From Ischnura elegans (lineage: Eukaryota > Arthropoda > Insecta > Odonata > Coenagrionidae): a stretch of DNA of 64,000 bases. The stretch is taken from positions 40,281,644 to 40,345,643 of the forward strand of contig NC_060251.1 of NCBI RefSeq assembly GCF_921293095.1, written 5' to 3'. Positions 44,396-54,924 of the stretch are shown here, one piece after another. Made by a program: the position numbers and the translations under genes. How positions within the stretch are numbered: position 1 is the stretch's first letter; each line of letters opens with the position of its first letter. The notes under the pieces were generated by a model, which saw only the letters and a list, made by a program, of their open reading frames with translations, was not told the origin of the DNA and did no database searches.

Positions 44396-44680
44396 TATGA
44401 GAAGAATTATCCAGAGGTTTTCTTCAGATGTGAGACTCAGAAGTCAAACATCGCCAAATTTGACATTTCATTTTTTTGTGGATACAGGTGTCCCGACACC
44501 TCTGCCATGCACCCATCGAGGCGGTTATCGGGGTACAATGTAGATGAACCTTAAGACCTTTGCGGACTACATCATATTTAATCCTTACGCGCAATTATAT
44601 GTGTTGATACCATGTTGTTTCCATTACCAATACAAGGAGAAGTCCGGGCAACGGCTGAGATGCTCTATATCCTTCGCTTG
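44396..44680 (-). repeat. Repeat family H, minus copy 2
   Basis: 'agaattatccagaggttttc', 'cccatcgaggcggttatcgg' and 'aagacctttgcggactacat' correspond to the copy at 43361. Copies 1 and 2 flank the LINE end and the MITE. Confidence 0.5.
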
Positions 44681-44944
44681 GCCAAACCTATGACCTCAAC
44701 ATCCAGATTGCGGGACAACCCTTATCGAAAAAACTGTTGAAATTTAAACAGTTAATAGAGTATTTGCACTTTTTTGGTGAGGCCTGTTAAAAATATCAGT
44801 TTGGTTTAATTAAGCAAAATTCCAATTCCTACAGTCGTACCAAGGGTGAATTTGTTATTAACAAATAAACATTCCAAAATCAATGTTGCGCTTAAAACAC
44901 TCCGCCGCCATGTCAGACGGCTTGTGACGTCAATCCCCATACTC

Positions 44945-45215
44945 AACTGACTACTGTTGAATCCAACAGTAACTTTTAAAATCCAATACTAACTGTTGAA
45001 TCCAATAGTAACTGTTGAATTCAACAGTAAATTGGGACCACTGATTAAACTAACAGTAACTGTTAAAACTAAAAGTAACTGCTAAAACTACAAGTAACTG
45101 TTGAAACTAGCAGTAAATGTTAGAACTAACATTACCTGTTAAAACTAACAATAACTTTTAAATTAACAGTAACTGATAAATCCAACAGTTATTGATGAAT
45201 TCAGCAGTTACAGTT
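44945..45215 (+). repeat. Minisatellite, about 12 units of 19 bp
   Basis: Units vary around 'actgttaaaactaacagta' and keep a 19-bp period, interrupted once at 45036-45055. The unit contains 'aactgtt', also present in both TIRs of the enclosing element, so the array may have arisen from the terminal sequence. Confidence 0.8.
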
Positions 45216-45217
45216 AC

Positions 45218-45319
45218 AGCAGTCTTTACTTGTTCCATATATTTTGTTCGAGGTCTTCCTTTTCCATTCTTGCCTTCCACCTGTCCTTCGACGATTGTCT
45301 TCATCAGGCCATCATGTAG
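45218..45319 (-). pseudogene. RTE-like LINE fragment, C-terminal region
   Basis: The minus strand encodes 'LHDGLMKTIVEGQVEGKNG' followed by 'KGRPRTKYMEQVKTA', a well-known stretch before the C-terminus of RTE-like reverse transcriptases. It corresponds to the part just upstream of the fragment at 6804-6907 ('KYMEEVKK'). It has no start, catalytic residues or tail. Confidence 0.75.
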
Positions 45320-45424
45320 TCCCAAATAACTGTTGAAATTTCAACAGTTTTTTCGCTAAGGGAACTCTCTCCGAAAAAAGGTAAATTTGGAATTGGGGAA
45401 AAAATAAAAGGAGGAGCCCACGCT

Positions 45425-45535
45425 GTGTCAATTAAAGCGTGTTTGAAATTTTTATTTATGATTTCCCCTCGAAAGCACGACTGGGTGAAGGTTACCCCTC
45501 CATATCAAGATGCTTTTCAAGCTTTCAAGAATACG
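45425..45535. repeat. Repeat family G, copy 1
   Basis: 'tttgaaatttttatttatga' and 'tttcccctcgaaagcacgac' followed by 'tccatatcaagatgcttttc' match 47325-47415 with divergence. The class is unknown. Confidence 0.45.
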
Positions 45536-45699
45536 TTGTCAACAGTGCAACAAAACGACTACGAAATGCGAAACAGGGTAAAGATATTGAGATCAATTTT
45601 TATGCAGGCGCAAGAAATGACATTTTCCTTTTTTTATGTAACTATCGCAAGAGGTGGTATGGAAAGAGAGAAAATATTACCGTCAAATTAAATGAACTT

Positions 45700-46321
45700 T
45701 GAGATTACATTTGCTCTTCGGTAATCAGTTTACGAAGTAATTATGTTGATAATACTTTTTAAAAGTTTGATTGTGAGTGAGGAGAATGTCTTGATTACTG
45801 TGGTTGAATGTGGTTGCTTCTCAGAAAAAAAGTGAAGTATGAATGCTTGGAGGCAGACTTGTTAAAAAAATTGCAATGATTAGTGATTTCCATAATATAT
45901 TTACCCTATTATTTATTTCTTTATATATTTATATTGACGCTACGTTACGCTACGCCCTATTGGCGATTTCTACGTTATGATGCGAATTTACTTGAAATCA
46001 TGAAAAAGAATCCCAGATAAGTCAATAAATGGAGTTCCAAAAATAGGTGAAAGGAATGCCATTTTCATGAAAATTCCATAATATTCTATTCTAATCGAAC
46101 TTCATAAACTGACAATATAAAAAACCATTTGGATTTCCTTGCTACATTTTCAAGAAATTTCATTCATAATTTTTGTGCAGACTGGTATGCAGACGCTGAT
46201 TTTAGCAATAAAATATATTCAAAATTATAGGTATTTTTTCCACTAAACGTGCATATTTTAACAGCTTGTCAAATGTTGTAAAATTATTAAATTTTATTCA
46301 TTAAGAATGTTATAATACAGT
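45700..46321. other. No recognisable gene or repeat
   Basis: AT-rich DNA. 'gctacgttacgctacgccct' near 45950 is a short low-complexity word. Confidence 0.4.
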
Positions 46322-46520
46322 CAAATGTCCATCTACATATACATAATACCCTGCGAACCGCCTCCATATGTAGGTACGTGGGGGTGGGAGTTGTTTCACC
46401 GGCTTTAAACAAAAAAGAATAGCGTGCTCCACTTAGCATTTTCTCAAGTCCTTTATGGCTCGAGAGAAAAACGAATTCCTGTTCCTACCCGTTCGGCAAA
46501 ATATTTCTCTTAATTAATAG
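46322..46520 (+). repeat. Repeat family H, plus copy
   Basis: 'catctacatatacataatac', 'ccgcctccatatg', 'agtcctttatggctcgag' and 'aacgaattcctg' correspond to the copy at 10626-10790. Confidence 0.55.
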
Positions 46521-46839
46521 TGTCTGTGCGACCTACACATATTGCTAGGTTCTAAGACGATGTTCACAGTATCGCTCTGAAAGATGTTTATTTTTTCTCA
46601 AGCAATCTTGCTATCTTAATTGCTCAAGCAATGATGATTAAGGTGATGAATATGTTTCGTCAAATAATAAGACGTGGCATGAAATCGTTGATAACGTAAT
46701 GTGCTCGATGAAACAAAATCGGCAAAAATTGAAATTTTTAAAAAGCGCTCGGAAAACCGGTCCCGATCATATGGCGAATCCATCGCAAGGTGATAAAGGA
46801 ATAATAGGATAAAGGATAAATATTTTCTATCACCCTGAT

Positions 46840-47141
46840 CAGTGGCGCAGCGAGGGGGGGGTTTTGGGGGATAAAACCACCCCCAGAGCTAAGAGAAATT
46901 TTTAAGTTTAATCCATTTTACTTATTTGGCTCAGTGTTAATTATAGAATAGTGTTAGGATTTATCAAGTATCCCTCAGAAAGCCGTAAAACTAGCCATTT
47001 TGAACCATTATTCTTAAAATTTTTCGGAAGATGGGCCCCCGCAACTCCTGCTTACCCTGGTGGGTATGCAATACCACCACACCCGTAAGTATTAGTTGCT
47101 CCTAAAACCCCCCCTAGCTTTAATTCCTAGCTGCGCCCCTG
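46840..47141. mobile_element. hAT-type MITE family B, 302 bp, with 8-bp TSD
   Basis: CAGTGGCGCAGCGAGG and CTAGCTGCGCCCCTG are inverted ends. ACCCTGAT occurs at 46832-46839 and 47142-47149. Confidence 0.92.
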
Positions 47142-47289
47142 ACCCTGATCGTAAAGTGTGTTTTTATAAGTGTTTATCGAGTTTGAGTTTTATTGAGTTT
47201 ATTCGGCCTTTATAACCTGAAATTTTTTAAATGAATTAAGAAATTTTTCAACTTGTTGCGTTGCGAATAAAAGATAAGAAAATACGATG

Positions 47290-47640
47290 TGTAGCCAGGG
47301 ATCGAGGTGCCCTCCTAAGGCAGGTTTTGAATTTTTATCCGAGATTTCCCCTCGGAATCACGACGCGACGCGGCGACGGTTTTCTCCCCCCTCCGTATCA
47401 AGATGTTTTTCAAGGTTGCACGCGGGGAACGGTTCTCGTCCATGTGGCACGCCGGCTTCCTCACGGAAAGGACTGCTGCAGCCCGTTCTCCCGGCAACCA
47501 GATGCATCGCTTCGTCGTAATCACAAGACGAGTGGAAGACCGCATTTCCTTTCTGGGGCAGTGCATCGATGCTGAACTGAAAATCGGGAAGTGTCGCGAA
47601 AAAGCTTCGATTCAGGCATCCGAAGCAATATCAATTACAG
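47290..47640. repeat. Repeat family G, copy 2, GC-rich
   Basis: The first ~120 bp match 45425-45535. The remainder to 47640 is GC-rich with overlapping frames on both strands and is not recognised. Confidence 0.4.
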
Positions 47641-47664
47641 TAAACCCCCGCTCCACGATGGAAT

Positions 47665-47972
47665 CAGTGAGGGGGGGGGGGAGTTTGGGGGATAAAACCC
47701 CCTCCCAGAGCTCAGAGAAATTTTCAACTTTAATGCATTTTACTTAATTGGATTAATATTATTTATAGAATAGTACAATAGTACAAGTATCAATAAAATA
47801 TCCCTCAGAAAGCCGTAAAACACCATTTTGAACCATTTATCTTAAAATTCCGCAATTTATTGATCTCGCTCATACCGCTTATCCTGGTGGGTATTCCATA
47901 CCCCAATACACCCTGTATTAGTTGCACCTAAACCCCCCTTTAAACTAGTCTTAATTCCTAGCTTCGCCCCTG
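47665..47972. mobile_element. hAT-type MITE family B, 308 bp, with 8-bp TSD
   Basis: It starts CAGTGAGGGGGG and ends CTTCGCCCCTG. GATGGAAT flanks both sides (47657-47664, 47973-47980). 'tatccctcagaaagccgtaaa' is shared with the other family B copies. Confidence 0.88.
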
Positions 47973-48029
47973 GATGGAATCGCCTTGCGATCCAAATTAA
48001 CTTTTAAAATTTCGAACTTCGACGATATA

Positions 48030-48420
48030 GGAAGTAGAAAAATAAAACTTTGTAAGGTTCACTATTATTTTAATACGGGCACGACCCGGGTTTCATAACG
48101 TGGTTGCATCTTCTGGTGATTGATCTTACATGCATCTTATATTTATTCATAGGCATGACAGTATCTATCGGAAGGGAAGGGACAGGTTGAGAGGGCGGGG
48201 GTGGGGGTTAAGCACGGAATGGAAGGGGTGGTGGGGAAGGGGCAGCCTTGATTTGGGACGAGGGTTTTTCCTGTGAGGATAAGTATCTGACCAGCGAGGG
48301 AGGGCGGGGTTAAAGTTTGTGAGGAGACGAGAGCTAAGGGAGGTAGCGGTGTTGGGGAAGAAAGAGAGGATTAGCGGGGTACATTGAGTTTTGAATCAAA
48401 ATCACAGTAGTCTATGGTAG
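48030..48420 (-). mobile_element. PLE-like or related retroelement tail, minus strand
   Basis: The minus strand reads 'CACCAGAAGATGCAACCACG' and then 'GAAACCCGGGTCGTGCCCG', a tail style frequent in arthropod Penelope-like elements, followed by 'ttaaaataatagtgaacc'. The upstream part (48160-48400) is C-rich on this strand. No frame was recognised. Confidence 0.4.
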
Positions 48421-48511
48421 GTCATTGAGTCCGTTATCAGTTACATTTCGGTTAGCTATATTTCGATGATGTAGTTTCTACTAGCAACTAGTAAACCTGG
48501 ACTTGACATAG

Positions 48512-48677
48512 GTACTCTTTGAAGACGCAGAAATAATAGCAAAGGAGAACAAGTACTACCCTCGCCTGATCAGAGAAGTTATTGAGGTATTGAAAACGGC
48601 GGAAAACTTAAAGAAAGATACCACAATACATGGAAAAATGTTCTACAATCACTGTCCGATGAAAGACCAGCAATGAG
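48512..48677 (+). pseudogene. Possible PLE endonuclease C-terminal fragment
   Basis: The frame encodes 'VLFEDAEIIAKENKYYPRLI' and 'REVIEVLKTAENLKKD' before a stop at 48675. This resembles the end of the GIY-YIG endonuclease domain of Penelope-like elements, where an Arg-Glu-x-x-Glu helix precedes the 'NFNRD' block. The rest of the protein is missing. Confidence 0.4.
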
Positions 48678-49499
48678 AGATGGAAAACCAACAACCAATA
48701 AGAGAGCAGCACCTGGACCAAAATGTCTGGGGGAGAGTTTCCTAAATCGCACTACCACCCTAGAAACCGATGTATTAGATATATATGCAATCTAATGGCT
48801 GCATTTGGAACTCCCTGCATCACCAAGCACACCACACTTCAATTGTGGCTACCAGTGTAGTGATAAGTGATGTGCGTAGGTATTAAGAGAAGAAGTGTCC
48901 CTTCTGCTATTTCTTTCGTCTCTTTACAAGAATATTGAAAAAAAGTGGTATTTAAATAGTTTAAGCTACATATCATATTTTTGAAGTCTATTGTGTTTCA
49001 TTTAGTGCTGTTAACAGCGTGGTTTGATCACGTGTTTAGGCAGTGGAAATGTTTTCATATAAAATGTAAGTCGCTCTCAAATCGCACCACGTCTCTCTAT
49101 GTTATGCTATGCTATGTTAGAAGTCTTTAAAAAGCTGCCGTGAGAAGACTATTCTTAAGCATTAACACTTCTAAAAAAGACTTGAAAATTTTGTTTCTAT
49201 TATTGCAGATTTTTTATCAAGCAAAAAAACTTAATCTATTATTAATTTCAAAGATATGACTTATTTTACTATTTTCGTTCCTTGTGTTACGGTTATTTTA
49301 ATGAGCATGTTTGCTCTGTTAAGGGATCTAAAATATTACCTCAAATAACTTGCCTCTCTACGTCTTTGTCGTTGAAATATCATTTTCTAATTTTGGCTTC
49401 CAGTGGTGCGGGGAAACCGTTTGCCTGAAATCGCACCGTTTGCAGAGGTTTTAAATTGAATTTTTTATACATTTGATCAACTTAGAATTAACTGTCCCC

Positions 49500-49865
49500 A
49501 AAAATTATGTGAGAGAAATAGGATCGAAGTTTTTCCCGGCGAACAAGTTGAAGGAATTCTTCTCGGGTTCTCCACCTGTTGAGGCTTTCCAAAAAAGGTT
49601 AAAAACTTCAACCGTGACGCAGGCTTTGCCATCAGCAACACCTGGAAACCCGTTCTGTCAGCTCTAAAAAGCCAAAGGATCAACGGATTGGCTGCCAAGA
49701 GACCAGTCCTCAACCAATCACGTGACACCTGACCTCCAAGCAGGGTATATAAGGGAATCAAACCCTCAGTCCGACATTCAACTGCCCTGATGACGATGCT
49801 CGAGTCGAGCCTCGAAACGTCGGCCATGGAAAGCCTCAACCGGTGTAAAATATGTGAGAGAAGTA
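49500..49865 (+). mobile_element. Penelope-like element fragment with snapback flanks
   Basis: At 49602-49730 the plus strand encodes 'NFNRDAGFAISNTWKPVL', the C-terminal block of the Penelope GIY-YIG endonuclease, ending in 'NQSRDT' and a stop. TATATAAG at 49746 and 'CAGTCCGACA' near 49767 may be the internal promoter. Then CTGATGACGATGCTCGAG and 'CTCGAAACGTCGG' follow (49787-49823), a hammerhead-like tail. 'ccacctgttgaggctttcca' (49569) is inverted at 49826, and 'tatgtgagagaa' is directly repeated at 49504 and 49851. This is a truncated copy, not functional. Confidence 0.75.
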
Positions 49866-49973
49866 CACATTCCACCTCATGCTAAGCAGCATTTAAATCT
49901 TTTATTGCGTCACTTATTTTTGAGCTAATTCGTTTTTTCCCAAAATCGGTGTGATTTAGGCAACCTTCCCTTA

Positions 49974-50208
49974 AGGCCTGCTTACACAATACATTAACAC
50001 GTACGAGTTAATGTACGTTTGCGTGAATGATTTTTGTGGACCGGAACGGAACATGTACGAATGCATGAACCAAATTAGAACAGGTTCTATTTTGTGTGCA
50101 TGCATTCGCACAAGTTGGGTGGTTACACAATGCATTTTGGCGTTCATTCTCGCGTTCATACATTTAGACATTAAACCGTACGTGTTAATGTACCGTGTAA
50201 ACACGCCT
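49974..50208. mobile_element. Harbinger-like MITE family P, copy 3 (235 bp), TTA TSD
   Basis: AGGCCTGCTTACACAATACA and TGTACCGTGTAAACACGCCT are the inverted ends. TTA lies at 49971-49973 and 50209-50211. The inner sequence 'gtttgcgtgaatga' and 'cgttcatacatttagacat' is common to the family. Confidence 0.88.
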
Positions 50209-50261
50209 TTATATATATCAGAAATTTTCCGTCTTTGATCACTTCTACTTAATGACGCTGG

Positions 50262-50330
50262 CTGCGATATCAGCGAAACTGCTGTCACAAAAGTCAACGA
50301 ACGCGGTGTGAACTCATACAAGCTTATTTC
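50262..50330 (+). repeat. Family K fragment
   Basis: 'gaaactgctgtcacaaaagt' and 'cgaacgcggtgtgaactcat' resemble the family K module at 10276-10330. Confidence 0.4.
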
Positions 50331-50515
50331 TTTACACTGGTCACTTTGAATTAAACTTTATCGTTATTTTCATGTTTTCAACATGATATGACTTCCAACA
50401 CGGGTTATTTATTTTATTTGCTTACTTTATATCTTAATCTCAAATAACTCAAAAATAAAAAAACTCAATATCGAACGAATATATCTACTCCTTTCATAAT
50501 CGGAATCCATATTCT

Positions 50516-50520
50516 ATCGT
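50516..50520. repeat. Copia TSD, left copy (ATCGT)
   Basis: The same five bases follow the other LTR at 55125-55129, showing a single integration event without later rearrangement. Confidence 0.9.
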
Positions 50521-50718
50521 TGTTGAGGTTCCGTAATGAAAGATCGACTTATCTCAACATGAATTTATTTGTTGCTTCTTCGCAGCGCAGAACAAGACTA
50601 GACTCATACAGGGAATAATCACGATAGAAACCCAGTCAGCCAAAAAAAAACAAAAGAGCAATGAAACACGTAAAACAAGTCAAATCAGCAATTGAAAACT
50701 TTTACATTTTCTACAACA
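50521..50718 (-). repeat. Copia 3' LTR (198 bp)
   Basis: It begins TGTTG and ends CAACA on either strand. It is identical to the other LTR except for G/A at 50582 and nine instead of eleven A in the run after 'cagcc'. Confidence 0.95.
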
Positions 50719-50731
50719 CTCCCCCAAAAAG
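50719..50731 (-). promoter_or_regulatory. Copia polypurine tract
   Basis: On the minus strand the sequence CTTTTTGGGGGAG lies directly before the 3' LTR. It is the expected primer for plus-strand DNA synthesis. Confidence 0.85.
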
Positions 50732-50875
50732 TTTACATTGCTGTAATAACAAACAAAAGAAATACATCAAATATCAATAACATCTCTTTTGCTCAAAATG
50801 ACTCTTACTTCATCAGTAGCAAAATTAAAAGAAAACCCTTACATTCCAAATAAATAATTCACATTCAACTTCAAA

Positions 50876-53800
50876 TTAAAGTTCACACATGCCCAATAAA
50901 GAACGCAAATTTTTAAATGGTACTCTTGGAACAGGCTTAGTAAAAACATCTGCAACTTGATTTTTACTTGGAACATACTCAATTGATAATTGTCCTTTTT
51001 GGAGTTGTTCACGAACAAAATGATAACGTACATCAATGTGCTTCGACCTCTTGTGAAATTCAGGGTTTTTAGCAAGCTTAATAGAACTAATGTTATCACA
51101 GAACAACACCGGGGGACACTTTAATGGGGAAATTTCGTCAAAGAGTCTCTTCAACCAGACAGCATCTTTTGCGGCTTCACTAGCAGCAATGTACTCAGCC
51201 TCTGTGGTTGACAGCGACACACACTGTTGCCGCCTGCTGGCCCAGGTGATGGCACCACCACTATGCATAAACACAATGCCACTGACTGACCGCCGCGTAG
51301 TGGGGTCGCTGGCATAATCAGCATCACTGTAACCAACTAGTTCCCCACCATTCTCAGATGAACTGTAGAGAATCCCCTGTGACATTGAACCCTGCAAATA
51401 CTTCAAAATCCGTTTAACTAAACCCCAATGTCTTACTTCTGGGTTATCAAGGAATTGGGATGCATAGTTCACCGAGAATGCTATATCTGGCCTAGTAGCA
51501 ACAGCCAGATACAACAGGCAGCCCACAGCCTCTCGATAAGGTGCACTTGTTTTCTCAGCATTCTTCCTTTCCTCTTCTTTCAAATACTGTTCAATTGGTG
51601 TAGAAACTGGATTTGCTTCAGCCATATTGAACCGCTGCAGCACCCCTTCCACATAAGAACTTTGGTTTATGAAGATTGAACCATCTGTTTTTTGAGTTAT
51701 GTGTAAGTTCAAGAAGTATCCCACTGGTTCACTAGTGATTTTAAACTCCATTTCTAAACGTTGCATAAATTCAGTAATTTTATGTTTATTTGATGCTACC
51801 ACAAGTCCATCATCAACGTAAATGACCACTATCAGTTTGTCATGGCAATTTGTCCCATAAAATAAGCAAGGATCTGCTTCACTCTCACACAGTCCAAAGT
51901 CCTTAAGAACTTCCTTAAAGCACTTATTCCAACACCGGGGGGATTGCTTTAGCCCATATAAACTTTTGTGAAGCTTGCAGACTCTGCCAGTGCCATCATC
52001 ATACCCCTCTGGCTGCTTCATGAATATTTCTTCGTCAAGAACCCCATTGAGAAAAGCAGTTTTAACATCAAATTGTGCCAAATGCATGTATTCCTTGGCA
52101 GCAATACTTAATACAGCTCGTATAGTATCGAGCCGGGCAACAGGGCTAAAAGTTTCACTATAATCTACTCCTTCTCGCTGGCTAAACCCTCGCACTACAA
52201 GTCGAGCCCTGTATCTATTAATGTGACCATCACCTGCACGTTTTACTTTGTAAACCCATCGGTTAGAGATGGATTTGCGATTACCTGGTAGCATAGTGAG
52301 GGTCCAGGTCAAGTTTTCCTTTAAGGCAGCCATCTCTTCCTCCATAGCCTTCTCCCAGAGTAATCGCTGATCAGATTTCATTGCCTCCGAGTAGCTGCTT
52401 GGCTCATCAACCTCAGCTAACATTGACTCAATGAGGCGTTCAGGTGGTTTGATTTTCAAACGATCCCGTAGGTTTCTCTCACATTTATCAGTGGGTTCAG
52501 TAACGCAGTCCTCTTCAGGATCATTTGAAGGCTCCAGCTCATCATGCACGTCAGTTGGAAATAACGTCAGCAGCCCCCCACAAGTCTCAGGTTCAAATAC
52601 GACGTCACAACTCCGAACTATCTTGTTTCCAGGTTTTATCCACACTCGAAATCCATCTATATTCTGAGAACACCCCACAAAAACCCCACGCTGGCTCTTT
52701 GGGTCCCATTTCTTCCGACGGACTGTTGGTATGTGAATGTAACAGTTGATACCAAAAACCCGAAGCTTGTCTAAATGAAACTCTTTCCTTGTAAAGATCT
52801 CATACGGTGTTTTTCCATCCACACTGCTTGGGCCTGTTCGGTTGAGAACATAAACAGCCGTATTAACTGCTTCTGCCCACAATGTTTTAGGCAAATTCTT
52901 TGCTAATAGCATAGTGCGAGCGAGTTCAACCACAGTCCTGTTACTACGCTCTGCACAACCATTTTGCTCTGGCGTATATGGATTGCAGACACAGAAATCC
53001 ACATCCATTGACTTTAACAGTTTTTCTACCTCATGATTGACAAACTCTCGACCACCATCGCATTGAAATACACGCACAGGTCGTCTGCATTGATTCCTCA
53101 CGATCTGCAACACTTCTGTAATCTTCTGTGCAGTTTCTGACTTCTCCTTCAGAAAGTAGGCCATGCGAAACCTCGAGTAATCGCATGTAAGGCATAGAAA
53201 GTAACGTGCTCCACCCAGAGACTCACACTCCATCGGCCCACAGATGTCAGCGTGTATCAACTCCCCAGGTTCTTTGGCTCGCTGACTTCTTGAATGAAAG
53301 CTACTCCTGTGCTGCTTACCTTGAACGCAAGTGGCACAAAAACTTTCACCTTCAGTAGCTTCGATTCCCCGTTGTTTGAGAAACTTCAGGACATGTCTTT
53401 TATTTTGATGACCAAGACGCTCATGCCAAATTTGTAGTGTGTCTTTCGATGCTACATTCATCTCTTTGGCACCCGTTACATCTAACTTCAGCACACGGAT
53501 GTGGAGTCTGAATAATTCTCCATACCGGACGCCACAAGCTTTCACTACACCGTCTTTAAGAAATTCACACTTAGTTTTCGACGACTTAAAAGACAAGCCT
53601 TTATCAAGGGCGGAAACAACAGAGAACAAATTTCTCCGGGCAGTGGGTACATATAGTACATTCTCCATGCGACACGGTAGCAATTTACCGTTAACACAGG
53701 ATTCAAACTTGATTGTCCCTTTACCTAGTGCATCCATTGTGGATTTGTCGCCAATATGTATTTTCAATGGCGTTGAAAACTGTTCAAAAGAAGAGAAACA

Positions 53801-54760
53801 TTCTTTCTGGTTAGATATATGATCGGTGGCACCGGTGTCTACAACCCACATATCACCAACAGTCTCTGCATTCAAAAGTTCACTAATGAAAGCCTGATCA
53901 GCCTCATCATTACGGTCTGGCGCACTATATTTATTTTGTACCCTCTTCTGTTTCCAACTAGGACAATCCTTTTTCATGTGCCCTTGTCCACCACAACCAT
54001 AGCACTTGATTTTCCTTTTATCTTTTACTTTCTCTCGTGAAGATTCCCCTTTCTTTCTACTTGAACCTGCGGCATAAGTGGAAAAATTGCTATTTCCCTG
54101 AATTTTAGATTTTACAGTCATCAGTGCTACTGCCTCTTCCTTTCTTTCAGCTCGTTTCAAACGACGTATTTCATCAGAAGTCAGCACTGCCACCAAATTT
54201 GCGAAGGTCTGATGATCTTCAGGTCTCGCCCACCATGCCTGTTTCAGACTCTCGTACTCGTCGGGCAATGTGTCCAGTAACTTAACCATCAACGATGACT
54301 CATCCGGCTTCACGTTTAACTGCTGCATTCGTAAGACTAACCCTTCAAACTTCGCGATATGAGTGACCATATCGTCGGCGAGGCTCATATTGAAGCCAAA
54401 AAATTCCGCTTGAACAGTATGAGCAGCTTGTTTAGTCTGTTGTTCGAATACAGCATGCAATTTGCACCACATGTCTCTCGCCGAGTCACACGCGACGAGA
54501 AGAGCAGCCACTTTAGATTCAATAGACCTTACCAAGACTTGGCATGCCGCTCGGTCCGCCTTGTCCCAAACTCTATACGCTGCATCATAGGAAGTGCGCT
54601 CATTAGAGGATGAATTGCTTCCCACAACCTCTGGTTTTGAGACCTCTCCAGTGCAGACCTCGTATGCATTTTCAATACCTCGTAGTACATTTTTCACCGA
54701 GAATTTCCAAATTGTCCAGTTCTCACTACCGCGTAACTTCTCGATTCCATGGAGCTCCAT
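50876..54760 (-). CDS. Copia Gag-Pol polyprotein, 1294 aa
   Basis: A single frame encodes the complete polyprotein. The order is Gag with a retrotransposon-type N-terminus (about 1-240), a CCHC zinc knuckle (C253, C256, H261, C266), aspartic protease with active-site D308-T-G, integrase zinc-binding motif (H446, H451, C475, C478), integrase core D505, D568, E604 with 35 residues between the last two, reverse transcriptase with YVDD at 981-984, and RNase H starting near D1146 ('YSDADYASD') with 'STTEAEYIA' downstream. Protease-integrase-RT-RNase H order defines Ty1/copia. The length is slightly below that of Drosophila copia. The ATG lies about 150 bp after the primer site and is the first in frame. 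No stop or frameshift was seen, so it is probably functional or only recently silenced. As in copia, Gag and Pol are fused without a frameshift. Confidence 0.97.
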   Translation of the reverse strand: MELHGIEKLRGSENWTIWKFSVKNVLRGIENAYEVCTGEVSKPEVVGSNSSSNERTSYDAAYRVWDKADRAACQVLVRSIESKVAALLVACDSARDMWCKLHAVFEQQTKQAAHTVQAEFFGFNMSLADDMVTHIAKFEGLVLRMQQLNVKPDESSLMVKLLDTLPDEYESLKQAWWARPEDHQTFANLVAVLTSDEIRRLKRAERKEEAVALMTVKSKIQGNSNFSTYAAGSSRKKGESSREKVKDKRKIKCYGCGGQGHMKKDCPSWKQKRVQNKYSAPDRNDEADQAFISELLNAETVGDMWVVDTGATDHISNQKECFSSFEQFSTPLKIHIGDKSTMDALGKGTIKFESCVNGKLLPCRMENVLYVPTARRNLFSVVSALDKGLSFKSSKTKCEFLKDGVVKACGVRYGELFRLHIRVLKLDVTGAKEMNVASKDTLQIWHERLGHQNKRHVLKFLKQRGIEATEGESFCATCVQGKQHRSSFHSRSQRAKEPGELIHADICGPMECESLGGARYFLCLTCDYSRFRMAYFLKEKSETAQKITEVLQIVRNQCRRPVRVFQCDGGREFVNHEVEKLLKSMDVDFCVCNPYTPEQNGCAERSNRTVVELARTMLLAKNLPKTLWAEAVNTAVYVLNRTGPSSVDGKTPYEIFTRKEFHLDKLRVFGINCYIHIPTVRRKKWDPKSQRGVFVGCSQNIDGFRVWIKPGNKIVRSCDVVFEPETCGGLLTLFPTDVHDELEPSNDPEEDCVTEPTDKCERNLRDRLKIKPPERLIESMLAEVDEPSSYSEAMKSDQRLLWEKAMEEEMAALKENLTWTLTMLPGNRKSISNRWVYKVKRAGDGHINRYRARLVVRGFSQREGVDYSETFSPVARLDTIRAVLSIAAKEYMHLAQFDVKTAFLNGVLDEEIFMKQPEGYDDGTGRVCKLHKSLYGLKQSPRCWNKCFKEVLKDFGLCESEADPCLFYGTNCHDKLIVVIYVDDGLVVASNKHKITEFMQRLEMEFKITSEPVGYFLNLHITQKTDGSIFINQSSYVEGVLQRFNMAEANPVSTPIEQYLKEEERKNAEKTSAPYREAVGCLLYLAVATRPDIAFSVNYASQFLDNPEVRHWGLVKRILKYLQGSMSQGILYSSSENGGELVGYSDADYASDPTTRRSVSGIVFMHSGGAITWASRRQQCVSLSTTEAEYIAASEAAKDAVWLKRLFDEISPLKCPPVLFCDNISSIKLAKNPEFHKRSKHIDVRYHFVREQLQKGQLSIEYVPSKNQVADVFTKPVPRVPFKNLRSLLGMCEL

Positions 54761-54912
54761 GCTTTACACTTAACAGCAAACAGTTCGTTCACAAGTGCAA
54801 CCAAGCAAATGTCCAAACGAGAACGTGGCGCGAAAACGTTATTTAACTCGCGAAAAAACACGATTGAAAGCAACGAAGACTATTTAAGCAACCAAGGAAC
54901 GCAAGGAGCCAC

Positions 54913-54924
54913 GCTCTGCTACCA
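54913..54924 (-). promoter_or_regulatory. Copia primer-binding site (initiator tRNA-Met type)
   Basis: On the minus strand TGGTAGCAGAGC immediately follows the 5' LTR. It is complementary to the 3' end of animal initiator tRNA-Met (GCTCTGCTACCA). Confidence 0.85.

Larger units (their letters stand above)
44719..45362. mobile_element. TIR element with internal minisatellite
   Basis: CCCTTATCGAAAAAACTGTT at the left and AACAGTTTTTTCGCTAAGGG at the right are inverted, continuing into 'gaaattt'. Between them are a 19-bp minisatellite (44945-45215) and an RTE-like LINE fragment (45218-45319). No clear duplication. Confidence 0.6.

Noticed and set aside
47261..47747. Several overlapping 75-115-codon frames
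   Set aside because: They overlap in different frames and strands within repeat family G and a MITE end.
50876..54846. Plus-strand frames inside the copia element
   Set aside because: They are mirror frames of the long Gag-Pol gene on the minus strand.
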